A stretch of 64,000 bases of DNA, from contig JAKKUQ010000001.1 of the NCBI GenBank assembly GCA_021890755.1, forward strand, positions 124,001 to 188,000, given 5' to 3'. The notes beneath the pieces were generated by a model, which was not told the DNA's origin, did not search any database, and worked only from the letters and a program-made list of their open reading frames with translations. Every line of letters begins with the position of its first letter. Position 1 is the stretch's first letter. This document shows positions 1 to 9,449 of this stretch, one piece after another. The DNA is from Thermosediminibacteraceae bacterium. Lineage in GTDB: Bacteria; Bacillota; Thermosediminibacteria; Thermosediminibacterales; Thermosediminibacteraceae. Position numbers and translations under genes: made by a program.

Positions 1-11
1 CCATATTCCAT
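1..11 (-). CDS. Start of the next gene downstream of prkC (partial, possibly rsgA)
   Basis: Only the first bases are inside the window. On the minus strand the prkC stop codon is followed at once by GAGGAAG and two possible ATG codons (at 11-9 and 4-2), so another gene probably starts here in the same operon. In Bacillus the gene after prkC is the ribosome small-subunit GTPase rsgA, so that is the guess by synteny; nothing in the few visible codons proves it. Confidence 0.3.
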
Positions 12-16
12 CTTCC

Positions 17-1876
17 TCACAATCTCTGTTCGTGTATAAGTCTATCATCAATCAATATTTTAACATCGATCGTTCCAACTCCTTCAATTGGTACTTCTAA
101 CGGACTGTCTTCAGGTGTATGCTTTTTATTATATACCACACGTTCCCCTAGCTCATCGGAAATTTGGATTTTCACCCTAAACTCCGGAGGCTGTGGAGGG
201 AGCGGTATTATAAGTTTTGCTCTTTTTACCTCTGGAGGACCGCTGCTTACGACAAGGTTTACCGAGGAACCCTCTTTGACTTCTGCCCCGGGTTTTGGGG
301 TTTGATCAATGACAGTATTCTTTTTTGCATTAGAGGGCTTAAAATCTATGTTACCCAGAGTTAGATTGTTTTTTTCTAGTTCTTTCTTTGCCTCTTCCAA
401 ATCCTTGCCTATAAGAAGCGGCGTGTTGATTTTCTTTATTTTGGGACCCAAGCTAACTACGAAGTTTATTTTCGTCCCCTCAGGCAATTGCAAGCCTTCT
501 CTGGGATTTTGTTCTATCACTATCCCTTGTGGATACTCTTCTGAATACTCTTTATCAACTTTGCCGACTTCGAAGTTACTGCTTTCTATAAGATTTCTAG
601 CCTCTACTTCGGTCTTTCCAATTAAACTTGGAACCTCTGCCATCTTTGGTCCTTTGCTTACAATTAGAGCTATCGGGGGATGGTTAATTTTAACTTTAGT
701 TCCTCCCTTAGGTTCTTGGTCTATTACCTGGCCAACTGGTGCATCAGAAAAGACCCTGTCTATGACCTCTGCTTTAAGATTTTTTTCTTGGAGTTTTCTT
801 ATTGCCTCCTCCTCACTATCACCTACCACGTTCGGGAGGACCACTTCCGGAACGTAAAAATACTTTTGCGCAATCACCATACCTAAATAGGAAAAAGCCG
901 CAAATAGCATTACTACAACTGCTACAACCGCAATTCCTCTTATATATCGGGAAGCTTTCTTTCGCTTATTCCCTCCGCTTTCACGAACAGGTGCATTTAT
1001 ACCGGAATCAAGTATCATCGTGCGCTCCAGATCCGATGGATTGAAATTTATTACTTCTAGATCCCTTTCAATCTTAGAAAGCTCTCTTTTAAGCTCCGAA
1101 GCCCTTTGAAATCTATCATCCGGTGATTTTGATATGCACTTCATTACAATTTCTTCCAAGGCCGGTGGAAATCCCGGTATGATTGCGGAGATGGGTTTTG
1201 GTTCCTCTTGAATATGCTTTAACGCAACGGCGACGGGACTATCTCCATCAAAGGGTACCCGACCTGTTAAAGCTTCGTATAAAAGCACCCCGAGTGAATA
1301 AATGTCTGTTCTCTCATCTACAAAGCCACCCCTTGCCTGCTCGGGGGAAATGTAATGGGCTGAGCCGATCATTCCGCCGGTATTGGTTATAGTAGAGCCC
1401 GTTGAAGCCCTCGCTATACCAAAATCTGCAACTTTAATGCGCCCATCGGGGGTTATTATTATGTTATGGGGTTTAATATCCCTGTGCACAATCTTGTTCC
1501 TATGGGCACACTCTAGCGCATCGCAGATTTGCTTTGCTATTTCTATTACTTTTACAGGAGGTAAAGGAGCTTCTTCCTTTATTAGCTCTTTGAGCGTTTT
1601 ACCTTCCACATATTCCATTACGATATAATAGATACCGTCTTCTTCACCGACGTCATATATATTTACTATATTCGGATGGGAAAGGCTAGCTGCAGCTTGC
1701 GCTTCACGCCTGAACCTTTTGACGAAATTTTCATCGCTAGAATACTCCGGCCTTAATATTTTTATCGCTACAATTCTATTAAGGAGGGTACACCGAGCTT
1801 TATAGACAACCGCCATCCCCCCTCCGCCTATTTCTTCAAGAATAACATACCGATTCCCCAATGTTTTGCCTTTCAT
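17..1876 (-). CDS. prkC: Serine/threonine protein kinase with PASTA domains (PrkC/Stk1)
   Basis: Membrane Hanks-type kinase that senses muropeptides or lipid II outside the cell and phosphorylates cytoplasmic targets. The kinase domain fills about residues 7-270: glycine loop GGGGMAVVY, catalytic lysine in VAIKIL, HRDIKPHN catalytic loop, and DFGIAR. A lysine/arginine-rich juxtamembrane stretch and one membrane helix (about 315-340) precede three PASTA repeats (about 350-550). After the last PASTA there is a 60-residue proline-rich then beta-strand-like tail that is not PASTA. I chose the ATG at 1876, 10 nt after GGAG; a GTG at 1885 is the alternative. It follows the phosphatase prpC by under 20 nt, the usual kinase/phosphatase pair, and is the last complete gene of the dapF operon. 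Confidence 0.95.
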   Translation of the reverse strand: MKGKTLGNRYVILEEIGGGGMAVVYKARCTLLNRIVAIKILRPEYSSDENFVKRFRREAQAAASLSHPNIVNIYDVGEEDGIYYIVMEYVEGKTLKELIKEEAPLPPVKVIEIAKQICDALECAHRNKIVHRDIKPHNIIITPDGRIKVADFGIARASTGSTITNTGGMIGSAHYISPEQARGGFVDERTDIYSLGVLLYEALTGRVPFDGDSPVAVALKHIQEEPKPISAIIPGFPPALEEIVMKCISKSPDDRFQRASELKRELSKIERDLEVINFNPSDLERTMILDSGINAPVRESGGNKRKKASRYIRGIAVVAVVVMLFAAFSYLGMVIAQKYFYVPEVVLPNVVGDSEEEAIRKLQEKNLKAEVIDRVFSDAPVGQVIDQEPKGGTKVKINHPPIALIVSKGPKMAEVPSLIGKTEVEARNLIESSNFEVGKVDKEYSEEYPQGIVIEQNPREGLQLPEGTKINFVVSLGPKIKKINTPLLIGKDLEEAKKELEKNNLTLGNIDFKPSNAKKNTVIDQTPKPGAEVKEGSSVNLVVSSGPPEVKRAKLIIPLPPQPPEFRVKIQISDELGERVVYNKKHTPEDSPLEVPIEGVGTIDVKILIDDRLIHEQRL

Positions 1877-1894
1877 ATCTATCACATCTCCGTA

Positions 1895-2626
1895 TTAGTC
1901 TACAAGTATAATTTCTACGGTAATATTGTCATAACCACCGTAGTAGTTTGCGGCTTCAATCAATTTATCAGCAGCCGCATCCACACTTTCGGCGCTTAAA
2001 ACAATTTCCCTAATCTTATCATCTTCCAGCATATTTGTGAGTCCATCACTGCAAAGCAGGAAAATATCTCCCTTTCTATATTCATGTTCTGTAAGGTCCA
2101 CATCGATGCTTTCATGTACGCCAAGGGCCCTTGTGATAACGTTTCTCATTGGATGGCAGCGGACCTCATCAGGGGTTAATTTTCCTTCTTCCAGCAGCTG
2201 CCATACAAGCGAGTGATCTTTCGTCAACTGTCGTATTGAACCATCCCGCAGTATATAAGCTCGACTGTCACCCACATGACCAATGTAAACCTTGCCGTCT
2301 TTAAAAAGGGCCAAAGTAGCGGTAGTTCCCATCCCTGAATATTCTTCTCTTTCAAGTGAGTTCCTGTATATCTTTGTGTTGGCGGTCAAAAAAGCTTCTT
2401 TTATTAGTTGTAGAACATTTTTACAACCGCTTTCCCAAAAATTGCTGTTAATATGAGAGGATATTTCCTCAACCGCCATTTTGCTTGCTATTTCACCTGC
2501 ATTGTGGCCGCCCATACCATCTGCCACTATAAACAATAAAGGTTTATCTTCTCCTTCTGGAAGATAAAAAGCGTCTTCATTGTTACTCCTTACTTTACCC
2601 TTATGGCTTCTTGCACAATGAATCAT
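1895..2626 (-). CDS. prpC: PP2C-family protein phosphatase (PrpC/Stp)
   Basis: Metal-dependent Ser/Thr phosphatase of about 243 residues that reverses PrkC phosphorylation. Motifs of the PPM/PP2C family are all present: VADGMGGHNAGEIAS with the metal-binding aspartate near residue 36, GDSRAY near 120, and CSDGLTNML plus a C-terminal GGYDNITV that carry the further metal aspartates. No signal peptide or membrane segment, so it is cytoplasmic. Its ATG overlaps the rlmN stop (ATGA-type coupling) and has GGGGTGA just upstream, so the two genes are probably translationally coupled. Confidence 0.96.
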   Translation of the reverse strand: MIHCARSHKGKVRSNNEDAFYLPEGEDKPLLFIVADGMGGHNAGEIASKMAVEEISSHINSNFWESGCKNVLQLIKEAFLTANTKIYRNSLEREEYSGMGTTATLALFKDGKVYIGHVGDSRAYILRDGSIRQLTKDHSLVWQLLEEGKLTPDEVRCHPMRNVITRALGVHESIDVDLTEHEYRKGDIFLLCSDGLTNMLEDDKIREIVLSAESVDAAADKLIEAANYYGGYDNITVEIILVD

Positions 2627-3663
2627 TTTTTCACCCCATCTAAAAAACTACGGCGCAACTGACCGCAGGCGGCCTCTATATCAGCTCCCATTTCCTGCCT
2701 TACAGTGACCGAGATACCGTAATTCTTTATAATCTCTTCAAAAAGCCTTATATTTTCTGGCTTGCTCCTTGAAAAATCTCTTTCATCTATAGGATTTAAC
2801 GGGATCAAATTGACATGGCAAAGCATGCCTTTTAGTAAGCGCGCAAGTTTTACAGCACACTCTTTCGAATCGTTAACTCCTGAGATAAGAGTGTATTCAA
2901 AGGTAATGCGTCTTTTCGTCTTTATTATATAATATTTACACGCATCTAACAATTCCAATATGGGATATCGACGGTTAACCGGAACGAGCCTGTCCCTTAA
3001 ATTGTCATCAGGAGCGTGAAGAGATACCGAAAGCGTTATCGGCAGCTTTTCATCAGCAAGGCGTTTTATTTCAGGCACTATTCCGCACGTAGAAACGGTA
3101 ATCCTCCTGTAGCTAATATTGAAAGCTAGGGGTGAATTTAGGATTTTGAGGAACTTTATAAGCTCCTCGTAATTCAAAAGTGGTTCCCCGCTTCCCATCA
3201 CAACCACATGACTTACCCTTTTCCCTATATCCTCTTGTATCGCCAAAACCTGATCTACCATCTCTCCAGAAGTTAAATTTCTCCTAAAACCTCCTATCGT
3301 GGAAGCGCAAAAAGCACACCCCATGGGACAACCAACCTGGCTTGATACGCAGACACTTATTCCGTACCGGTGTTCCATCTTAACGCTTTCAATAATCTCG
3401 TTATCTTGCAGCAAGAAAAGGTATTTAATGGTGTCGTCCTTACGGGATTCTACTTTTTTATAAACCTTTATCTTGTCTATATACGAGATCTCTTTCAATC
3501 TTGCAGCAAGGCTTTTGGGAATATCGGTCATTTTGTCAAAATCCGTAACACCTTTGTATATCCAGCGGAAGATCTGCTTTGCCCTGTAAGGCGGTTCACC
3601 CAAGGACGTCAAAAAATCTTGAAGCTCTTCGATAGTCTTCCCTTTGAGGTTAGTCTTCGGCAT
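2623..3663 (-). CDS. rlmN: 23S rRNA (adenine-2503-C2)/tRNA A37 methyltransferase RlmN
   Basis: Radical SAM enzyme that methylates C2 of A2503 in 23S rRNA and A37 of some tRNAs, using a cysteine intermediate. The 346-residue protein has the normal family length. An N-terminal HhH-like accessory region (PYRAKQIFRWIYKG) is followed by the 4Fe-4S motif CPMGCAFCAS near residue 115, the SAM-binding GSGEPL segment, and the C-terminal catalytic cysteine in EAACGQLR. Family resistance paralogue Cfr is excluded by the chromosomal housekeeping context and the RlmN-like N-terminus. Sits between rsmB (13 nt gap) and prpC. Confidence 0.97.
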   Translation of the reverse strand: MPKTNLKGKTIEELQDFLTSLGEPPYRAKQIFRWIYKGVTDFDKMTDIPKSLAARLKEISYIDKIKVYKKVESRKDDTIKYLFLLQDNEIIESVKMEHRYGISVCVSSQVGCPMGCAFCASTIGGFRRNLTSGEMVDQVLAIQEDIGKRVSHVVVMGSGEPLLNYEELIKFLKILNSPLAFNISYRRITVSTCGIVPEIKRLADEKLPITLSVSLHAPDDNLRDRLVPVNRRYPILELLDACKYYIIKTKRRITFEYTLISGVNDSKECAVKLARLLKGMLCHVNLIPLNPIDERDFSRSKPENIRLFEEIIKNYGISVTVRQEMGADIEAACGQLRRSFLDGVKK

Positions 3664-3676
3664 AATCTTTTCACCT

Positions 3677-5023
3677 TCAATTTTTTCTTTTTAGTCTTGC
3701 AATAAAAAATCCGTCTATTCCGTGTACATTTGGATAAATTTGTATATAACCGTATGGTTCTTTCACCTGGCAGGAAAGGTTATCAGGCAAAAAAGGCCTT
3801 ATATCATCCATCTCAAAAGAGCGATTTTCCTTTAAAAATTCTTCTACTACTTTGTTATTTTCTTCCGGCTCAATGCTGCAAGTGCTGTAGACCAATACCC
3901 CTCCTGGTTTAACATATTTGGAAGAGGTCTCAAGAATTTTAAGTTGCTCCTTCTTTAATGCCATAATATCTTCCGGTTTTTTCGTCCATTTTATGTCCGG
4001 CTTTCTCCTTATTACTCCTAGCCCGCTGCAAGGTGCATCTACTAATACTTTATCGAATTGGCCGAATTTTTTCTCATCAGGAATTCTGGCATCCCTCACC
4101 TCAGGGTAGACTATTGAAACGCCCAACCGGCGACAGGTTTCTTTTAAAAGCTCTATTCTGTGAGGATGTATATCCCAAGCGTATATACAGCCGCTGTTTT
4201 TCATCAGCTGTGCAATGTGTGTCGTTTTTCCTCCGGGAGCTGCCGCAACATCTAACACTTTCTCTCCGCTATTTACTCCTAAAGCTCTTGCCGCCAGCAT
4301 CGAACTTTCATCTTGTGGCTGAAAATAGCCTCCTTTAAAACTACTAAGTTCGGTTAAAGGCGGTCCATCTTCTACGTATAGAGCTTCTTCAAGAAAAAAC
4401 CCGGCCTTTAATACAACACCTTCCTTTTCTAAAACGCTTATCAAATCTACCTTATTTATTTTCAGCTCATTTACCCGGACGCACAATTTGGGTTTCTCGT
4501 TGAACGATGCGCAAAGGGATTCAGTAAAACTAAACCCGAAAAGATCCAACCATCGCCGGACCATCCATTCAGGAAAGGAATAATAGACGACAAGATATTT
4601 GATCGGGTCCTTTGCCGGATCAGGGTAATCTATGCTGTCTTTATTTCTTATAACGTTTCGCAGAATTCCGTTTACAAAACCCGCTGCTTTTTTCCCATGT
4701 AATTTTGCGATATTTACCGACTCATTTACGGCCGCATAATCAGGCACTTTGTCCAAAAACAATATCTGGTAAAGTCCAATCCTCAAGCTGTTCAATATAA
4801 ATGGATGGATATTGCTCAACTTAACTCTGGAAAATTTGGAAAGCACGTAATCCAACCTGACTTTATACTTTATAACACCATAGACCAATTCGGTTATCAG
4901 AGCTCTATCTTCTCTTAAAATTTCTGGTGTTAAGTGGCGGTTTAGGGAGAGATTAGAATAGGACCCCTTTTCCACTTCGGTCAATATTTTTACGGTCAAT
5001 TCGCGAGGATTTATGCCTTTCAT
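3677..5023 (-). CDS. rsmB: 16S rRNA (cytosine-967-C5)-methyltransferase RsmB (Sun)
   Basis: SAM-dependent enzyme making m5C967 in 16S rRNA. Residues 1-140 form a NusB-like RNA-binding domain (REDRALITELVYGVIKYK, then AVNESVNIAK). The Rossmann domain follows with the SAM site VLDVAAAPGGKTTHIA near 260, the catalytic-cysteine motif DAPCSGLG near 330 and the second cysteine in YSTCSIEPEEN near 380. At 448 residues it is full length. An AAGGAAG site precedes the ATG. It lies 4 nt after the DUF116 gene, within the translation and RNA-modification end of the operon. Confidence 0.96.
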   Translation of the reverse strand: MKGINPRELTVKILTEVEKGSYSNLSLNRHLTPEILREDRALITELVYGVIKYKVRLDYVLSKFSRVKLSNIHPFILNSLRIGLYQILFLDKVPDYAAVNESVNIAKLHGKKAAGFVNGILRNVIRNKDSIDYPDPAKDPIKYLVVYYSFPEWMVRRWLDLFGFSFTESLCASFNEKPKLCVRVNELKINKVDLISVLEKEGVVLKAGFFLEEALYVEDGPPLTELSSFKGGYFQPQDESSMLAARALGVNSGEKVLDVAAAPGGKTTHIAQLMKNSGCIYAWDIHPHRIELLKETCRRLGVSIVYPEVRDARIPDEKKFGQFDKVLVDAPCSGLGVIRRKPDIKWTKKPEDIMALKKEQLKILETSSKYVKPGGVLVYSTCSIEPEENNKVVEEFLKENRSFEMDDIRPFLPDNLSCQVKEPYGYIQIYPNVHGIDGFFIARLKRKN

Positions 5024-5027
5024 TCGC

Positions 5028-5819
5028 TTAACTTCCTTTCTTAACAGTAGCCATCGTTAGATCGTAGTCTAGGAAAAAATCCAAAGCCTCCTCAACCTTT
5101 TTTATATCAACCCGAGTATTTATACAGGGCCCTTCAGGCCTAATATTTAATATGCCCAAAACGGGAATGGGATTTGTATCTAAAATGCCTTCTGAAAGGT
5201 CTCTTTCGCAAGCTATGGCGACAATCGCCTTCGGCCTGAATTCCATCACTATTTTCCGCGCCAACGTTCCGCCGGTGGCTATAGCCAATCTTACCCCCTT
5301 GGCTTCGGCTACCCCAATTAGTTTATCAATATCGCATCTTCCGCAGCGCCGGCAGTTTGATACGTTAGCGGTAATTTTATGAGGGCAATCCCACCGCTGA
5401 AGGCAATGAGGCGCTAACAATAAAACTTCTTCAGGGTTTACTTTATAATTTTTGCTTTTTACCAAATTGTTGTTAACTTCTATGTATGAGCTTTTTATAA
5501 TATCCTTAGGTATGTGGAACAATCTTCCCAAAGCAAGTGTAAGCGGAAAAAGCAAATTTATGGAAAAATCTATTAACCTTTGTAGGCCAAAAAAGCTTTT
5601 CACGTGCCATAAAGTAAGTACAGTAGCTGCGATACCAAGACCTAGAATAACTATTAGCATGACCATAACTGTGACAATCGCAAGCAACAACCACCTGTAA
5701 AAATGAGTAAATCTATTTAAGTAAAGCGCTATGCCTGTTGCTGCCAATGCCACCAGCATTGAGATACTTGCGATAAGCAAGATTATATATATTCTCTTTT
5801 TAATCTTCTTGCTCTTCAT
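5028..5819 (-). CDS. DUF116 family membrane protein
   Basis: Protein of 263 residues of unknown function. The N-terminus is lysine-rich (MKSKKIKKR) and is followed by two membrane helices (about 10-35 and 45-75), then a cytoplasmic domain with a cysteine cluster: CLQRWDCPHK and CRRCGRCDI near residues 140-165, which looks like a metal or iron-sulfur site. This fits the DUF116 family, often found next to fmt and rsmB in Clostridia. I prefer the ATG at 5819 because GGGAGAG lies 10 nt before it; this still overlaps the end of fmt by 20 nt. A role in translation is only implied by the neighbours. Confidence 0.85.
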   Translation of the reverse strand: MKSKKIKKRIYIILLIASISMLVALAATGIALYLNRFTHFYRWLLLAIVTVMVMLIVILGLGIAATVLTLWHVKSFFGLQRLIDFSINLLFPLTLALGRLFHIPKDIIKSSYIEVNNNLVKSKNYKVNPEEVLLLAPHCLQRWDCPHKITANVSNCRRCGRCDIDKLIGVAEAKGVRLAIATGGTLARKIVMEFRPKAIVAIACERDLSEGILDTNPIPVLGILNIRPEGPCINTRVDIKKVEEALDFFLDYDLTMATVKKGS

Positions 5820-6750
5820 CGGCAAAAAGCTCTCCCTCAACAAGCGGATGTCCGCGTAAATATTCTGCGGCCGTCATTCGCTTTTTCCCGGCTTCCTGCA
5901 GCTCAGTAATCATAAGAATTCCGTCGCCTGTTCCTACCAATATGCCTCGTGCTTTATCAATTCCTATTACCTTGCCCGGCTCTTTACTTTCACCAGTGGA
6001 ATAGATTTCAGCTTTCCAGATTTTTAACTCAACACCTTTTCTCACAGTAAAAGCGCCAGGCCAGGGCTGCATCCCTCGTATTAGATTGTAAATGTCTTTG
6101 GTTTTACTCCTCCAATCAATTCTTGCATCTTCTTTTTTCAAAACTGGAGCATAAGTAGCTTCGGCATGGTTTTGCGGGACTCTGATTAAATTCCCGGCCT
6201 TTATTTTCTCAAGGGTTTCCAAAAGAAGCTGGCTGCCGAGCTTTGAAAGTACCTCTGACAATTCAACAGCAGTCCACTGTGGATCGATAGCTATCTCTTT
6301 TTGCAGAAAAATATCGCCGGTGTCCATACCTTCATCCATCCACATAGTGGTAACTCCGGTCTTTTCTTCTCCCTTTATTATCGCCCATTGAATTGGTGCC
6401 GCACCCCGGTACTTCGGTAATAGCGAAGCATGGACATTGATACACCCTATCGACGGAATGCTGAGCACAGAAAACGGCAAAATCTGACCGTAAGCAACAA
6501 CTACAATGATGTCGGGATGGAGAGCTTTAAGTTCTTCAACGAAAATCTCTTCTTTTACTTTTTCGGGCTGATACACTTTTATCCCGTATTTTTCTGCCGC
6601 AACTTTGACCGGTGGTGGGGTTAAAAGGCGCTTTCTCCCTTTTGGCCGGTCAGGTTGTGTTACTACGGCCAATACATTATACCCTCGCTCTACCAGGGCA
6701 TCAAGCGAAGGTAGAGCAAAATCTGGGGTACCCATAAAGACTATATCCAT
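5800..6750 (-). CDS. fmt: Methionyl-tRNA formyltransferase
   Basis: Transfers formyl from 10-formyl-tetrahydrofolate to the initiator Met-tRNA. The start at 6750 gives the family N-terminus MDIVFMGTPDFALPSL and a normal 316 residues; it sits 1 nt after the def stop and has GAGGG upstream inside def. The folate-binding/catalytic segment is seen as NVHASLLPKYRGAAPI near residue 108 with the asparagine and histidine of the active site and the downstream aspartate in DEGMDTGD. The C-terminal OB-like tRNA-binding domain covers about 205-310. Coupled with def, the enzyme that later removes the formyl group. Confidence 0.97.
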   Translation of the reverse strand: MDIVFMGTPDFALPSLDALVERGYNVLAVVTQPDRPKGRKRLLTPPPVKVAAEKYGIKVYQPEKVKEEIFVEELKALHPDIIVVVAYGQILPFSVLSIPSIGCINVHASLLPKYRGAAPIQWAIIKGEEKTGVTTMWMDEGMDTGDIFLQKEIAIDPQWTAVELSEVLSKLGSQLLLETLEKIKAGNLIRVPQNHAEATYAPVLKKEDARIDWRSKTKDIYNLIRGMQPWPGAFTVRKGVELKIWKAEIYSTGESKEPGKVIGIDKARGILVGTGDGILMITELQEAGKKRMTAAEYLRGHPLVEGELFADEEQED

Positions 6751-6751
6751 A

Positions 6752-7219
6752 TTATCCCTCTTCACTACCTTCCTCAAAAATCCTTTCTGCTTTGTCAATA
6801 AAAAGAATACCGTCTAGGTGGTCGATCTCGTGGCAAAGTGCTCTGGCTAATAAGTCCTCCCCTTCAATTTCAAAAAACTCTCCTTCACGATTTTGTGCCC
6901 TTACTTTGACTTTTTTAGGCCTTGCTACTTCTCCAGTTACTCCCGGAATGCTCAAACACCCCTCTATATCTAATACCTCACCCTCTTTTGCAACTATTTC
7001 GGGGTTAACAAGCTCAATTAGCCCTCCGCCTACATCTATAACAACAACCCTTTTTAATATACCGACCTGCGGAGCCGCAAGCCCTACACCGTTGGCCCAT
7101 CTCATAGTTTCCGCCATATCTTCCAGCAGCTGTTTTAGTTTTTCATCGAATATCGTTACCTTTTTGGATTTTTTCCGCAATACTTCATCTCCAAGCTTTC
7201 TTATTTTTCTAATAGCCAT
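6752..7219 (-). CDS. def: Peptide deformylase
   Basis: Metalloenzyme of 155 residues that removes the N-formyl group from new proteins. All three family motifs are present: [10 protein letters not shown] near 45, EGCLSIPG near 90 with the metal-binding cysteine, and HEIDHLDG near 132 with two metal histidines and the catalytic glutamate. GGAGG lies 7 nt before the ATG. The short insert-free form resembles type 1 deformylases. It follows priA by 14 nt and precedes fmt by 1 nt, so the pair is surely cotranscribed. Confidence 0.97.
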   Translation of the reverse strand: MAIRKIRKLGDEVLRKKSKKVTIFDEKLKQLLEDMAETMRWANGVGLAAPQVGILKRVVVIDVGGGLIELVNPEIVAKEGEVLDIEGCLSIPGVTGEVARPKKVKVRAQNREGEFFEIEGEDLLARALCHEIDHLDGILFIDKAERIFEEGSEEG

Positions 7220-7233
7220 CCTTCAGCCTCCGT

Positions 7234-9429
7234 TTACATTAGATCTTGTGGATTCATATCCCAGGTCAAGTAAACCTTTTTATTAAAGCTCTTGAGTTTC
7301 TTTAAAAATTCCCCAGCTTCTACCAATTTTTTCTCTTCCTTGCTTTTTAACAGTATGTTATAACGAAAATTGTCTTTCACTTTGAACCTTGGCGCCGGTA
7401 TGGGCCCTAATATTTTCACCTGGGAGGAAACTTCCTGCTCCAAAATTTTTTTCACATCTTCTGCTGCTTTCTTTACCAGATCATGATCTCCTCCAGAAAA
7501 AGTAAGGTTCATTAGAAAATAAAAAGGCGGATATTCAAATTTCTTTCTGCTTATGAGTTCTTCCTTATAAAAGTCTTTAAATTTGTATTCACAGGCGGCT
7601 TTTACCGCCAAAGATTCCGGCGAGTACGTCTGAACTATTACTTTGCCAGGTATTTCACCTCTTCCAGCTCTTCCTGCCACCTGGCTTATCAGCTGAAAAG
7701 TTCTTTCTCCTGCTCTGAAGTCAGGGAGATTAAGTGTAACATCAGCAGAGATTATTCCGACAAGCGATACCCTAGGAAAGTCCAGGCCTTTGGCAATAGA
7801 CTGGGTACCTATCATAACCTGAGCTCTGCCACATTTAAATTCCGAGAGCATTTTCTCAAGTGTTCCTTTTCTGGAGGTAGAATCAGCGTCAACCCTTATT
7901 ACTTTAACGTGGGGATAACGTATTTTTAATTCTTGTTCCACCTTTTCTGTCCCAGCGCCGAAATAACGTATATTTCTGCTGTCACAGCTTGGACACGTGT
8001 CTGGCGCTTTCACTTGAAAACCGCAATAATGACATTTCCCTGTTCTGTCGCTGCTGTGATAAGTAAGCGAAATGTCGCAGTGGGGACACTTCATCACAAA
8101 ACCACAATCTCTGCAGAGGATAAAAGTAGAATGTCCTCGACGATTGAGAAAAAGGATCACCTGTTCCCCTCTTGATAGAGCCGCATCCATTTCAGAACAT
8201 AACTTCCGGCTGAATATATGCTTATTACCGCATTTTAATTCTTCTCTCATATCAACGACTTCTACCGGGGGAAGCGGTTTTCCTGAGACCCGCCGGGTTA
8301 ATTTTAAAAAAATAAATTCTCCTTTTATAGCTTTATAAAAAGATTCTACCGAAGGCGTTGCGCTGCCGAAAATAATAGTCGCGCCTTGAGCTTCTGCTCG
8401 GAACCGAGCAACCTGCCTTGCATCATAAAAAGGAAACTCCATTTGTTTGTAGGAGGATTCATGCTCTTCATCGATGACTATAAGACCCAAATCCTTAATA
8501 GGGGCAAATACCGCCGATCTTGCGCCAATGGTTATATCGGCATCTCCTTGGTAAATCCTGTACCACTCCAAAAACCTTTCTCCCCCGGAAAGCCTGCTGT
8601 GTAGTACAGCTACTTTCCCAGGGAACCTTTCGTGAAACCTTTCCGTCATCTGAGGCGTAAGAGAAATTTCCGGAACCAATACCAGAGCTTTTTTCCCCTG
8701 TGCTAAAACTCTTTCAATGGCTTTGATGTATACTTCCGTTTTTCCACTCCCGGTTATTCCGAAAAGCAGCACAGGTTTCTTATCTTTCTCCATATTTCGA
8801 CATATTTCTTTCAATACATTAGCCTGTTCAAAGGTTAGCTTATGTAAACGGGGTTTTGCTGGGACTTCTCGAAATTTACTTTCCACCTTTATGCGGTATT
8901 CTTTCTTTACAAATCCTTTTTTTGTTAAAACATTGAGAGCATTATTTACCGATGATCTTTTAAGACCTGTAGCCCTTACGATTTCTTCTACCGTAGCCTC
9001 ACCTTTATCTTTGATGTATTGAAATATTTTTCTTTGAATTTCTGACCTAGAGCTTCCGATTTGTTCCACCGCTGGCGCATAAACGGCTTCTCTTTGTGGA
9101 TTAACGTCGGGGGGAAGCATAAGTTTTAGAAAGTCCATTAAATTTGCAGCGTAATACGACGCCAATCTGCGGGCAAGGTCCAGCATAAATTCTGGCAACA
9201 CAAAACGGTCGTCCACTTCTGCGATATCTTTTAGCTGAAAATCGCAAGCTACATCCTCTTTTTCTAAAAATCGCACAACCACGCCTTCTACCATTTGATT
9301 GTTGAACGGAACTTTTACCCTGCAACCTACCTGAACTTTCCCTTCTAGCCGTTCGGGAATAGAATAATAATACTCCCCTTTTATAGCAGGATGCTTAACA
9401 TCCACGGCTACCTCCGCCAGTTTACTCAA
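7234..9429 (-). CDS. priA: Primosomal replication-restart helicase PriA
   Basis: Superfamily 2 3'-5' helicase that reloads the replisome at stalled forks. The N-terminal 3'-DNA-binding domain (about 1-105) is followed by a winged-helix segment (about 130-180), Walker A GITGSGKTEVY near 225, the DEEH box in VIDEEHESSYKQ near 320, and a cysteine-rich zinc region between helicase lobes with CRDCGFVMKCPHC and CHYCG...CPSC near 440-490. Length 731 is normal for Firmicutes. The start is TTG at 9429, 6 nt after a GGGGGG run; no ATG fits. Confidence 0.96.
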   Translation of the reverse strand: MSKLAEVAVDVKHPAIKGEYYYSIPERLEGKVQVGCRVKVPFNNQMVEGVVVRFLEKEDVACDFQLKDIAEVDDRFVLPEFMLDLARRLASYYAANLMDFLKLMLPPDVNPQREAVYAPAVEQIGSSRSEIQRKIFQYIKDKGEATVEEIVRATGLKRSSVNNALNVLTKKGFVKKEYRIKVESKFREVPAKPRLHKLTFEQANVLKEICRNMEKDKKPVLLFGITGSGKTEVYIKAIERVLAQGKKALVLVPEISLTPQMTERFHERFPGKVAVLHSRLSGGERFLEWYRIYQGDADITIGARSAVFAPIKDLGLIVIDEEHESSYKQMEFPFYDARQVARFRAEAQGATIIFGSATPSVESFYKAIKGEFIFLKLTRRVSGKPLPPVEVVDMREELKCGNKHIFSRKLCSEMDAALSRGEQVILFLNRRGHSTFILCRDCGFVMKCPHCDISLTYHSSDRTGKCHYCGFQVKAPDTCPSCDSRNIRYFGAGTEKVEQELKIRYPHVKVIRVDADSTSRKGTLEKMLSEFKCGRAQVMIGTQSIAKGLDFPRVSLVGIISADVTLNLPDFRAGERTFQLISQVAGRAGRGEIPGKVIVQTYSPESLAVKAACEYKFKDFYKEELISRKKFEYPPFYFLMNLTFSGGDHDLVKKAAEDVKKILEQEVSSQVKILGPIPAPRFKVKDNFRYNILLKSKEEKKLVEAGEFLKKLKSFNKKVYLTWDMNPQDLM

Positions 9430-9449
9430 AAAAATCCCCCCGTAAAAAA

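Noticed and set aside
309-857. Open plus-strand frame of 182 codons opposite prkC
   Set aside because: It is antisense to the PASTA region, low-complexity in composition, has no ribosome site and no family likeness. Same reasoning removes the other long antisense frames, e.g. 48307-48807, 45716-46279 and 54194-54730.
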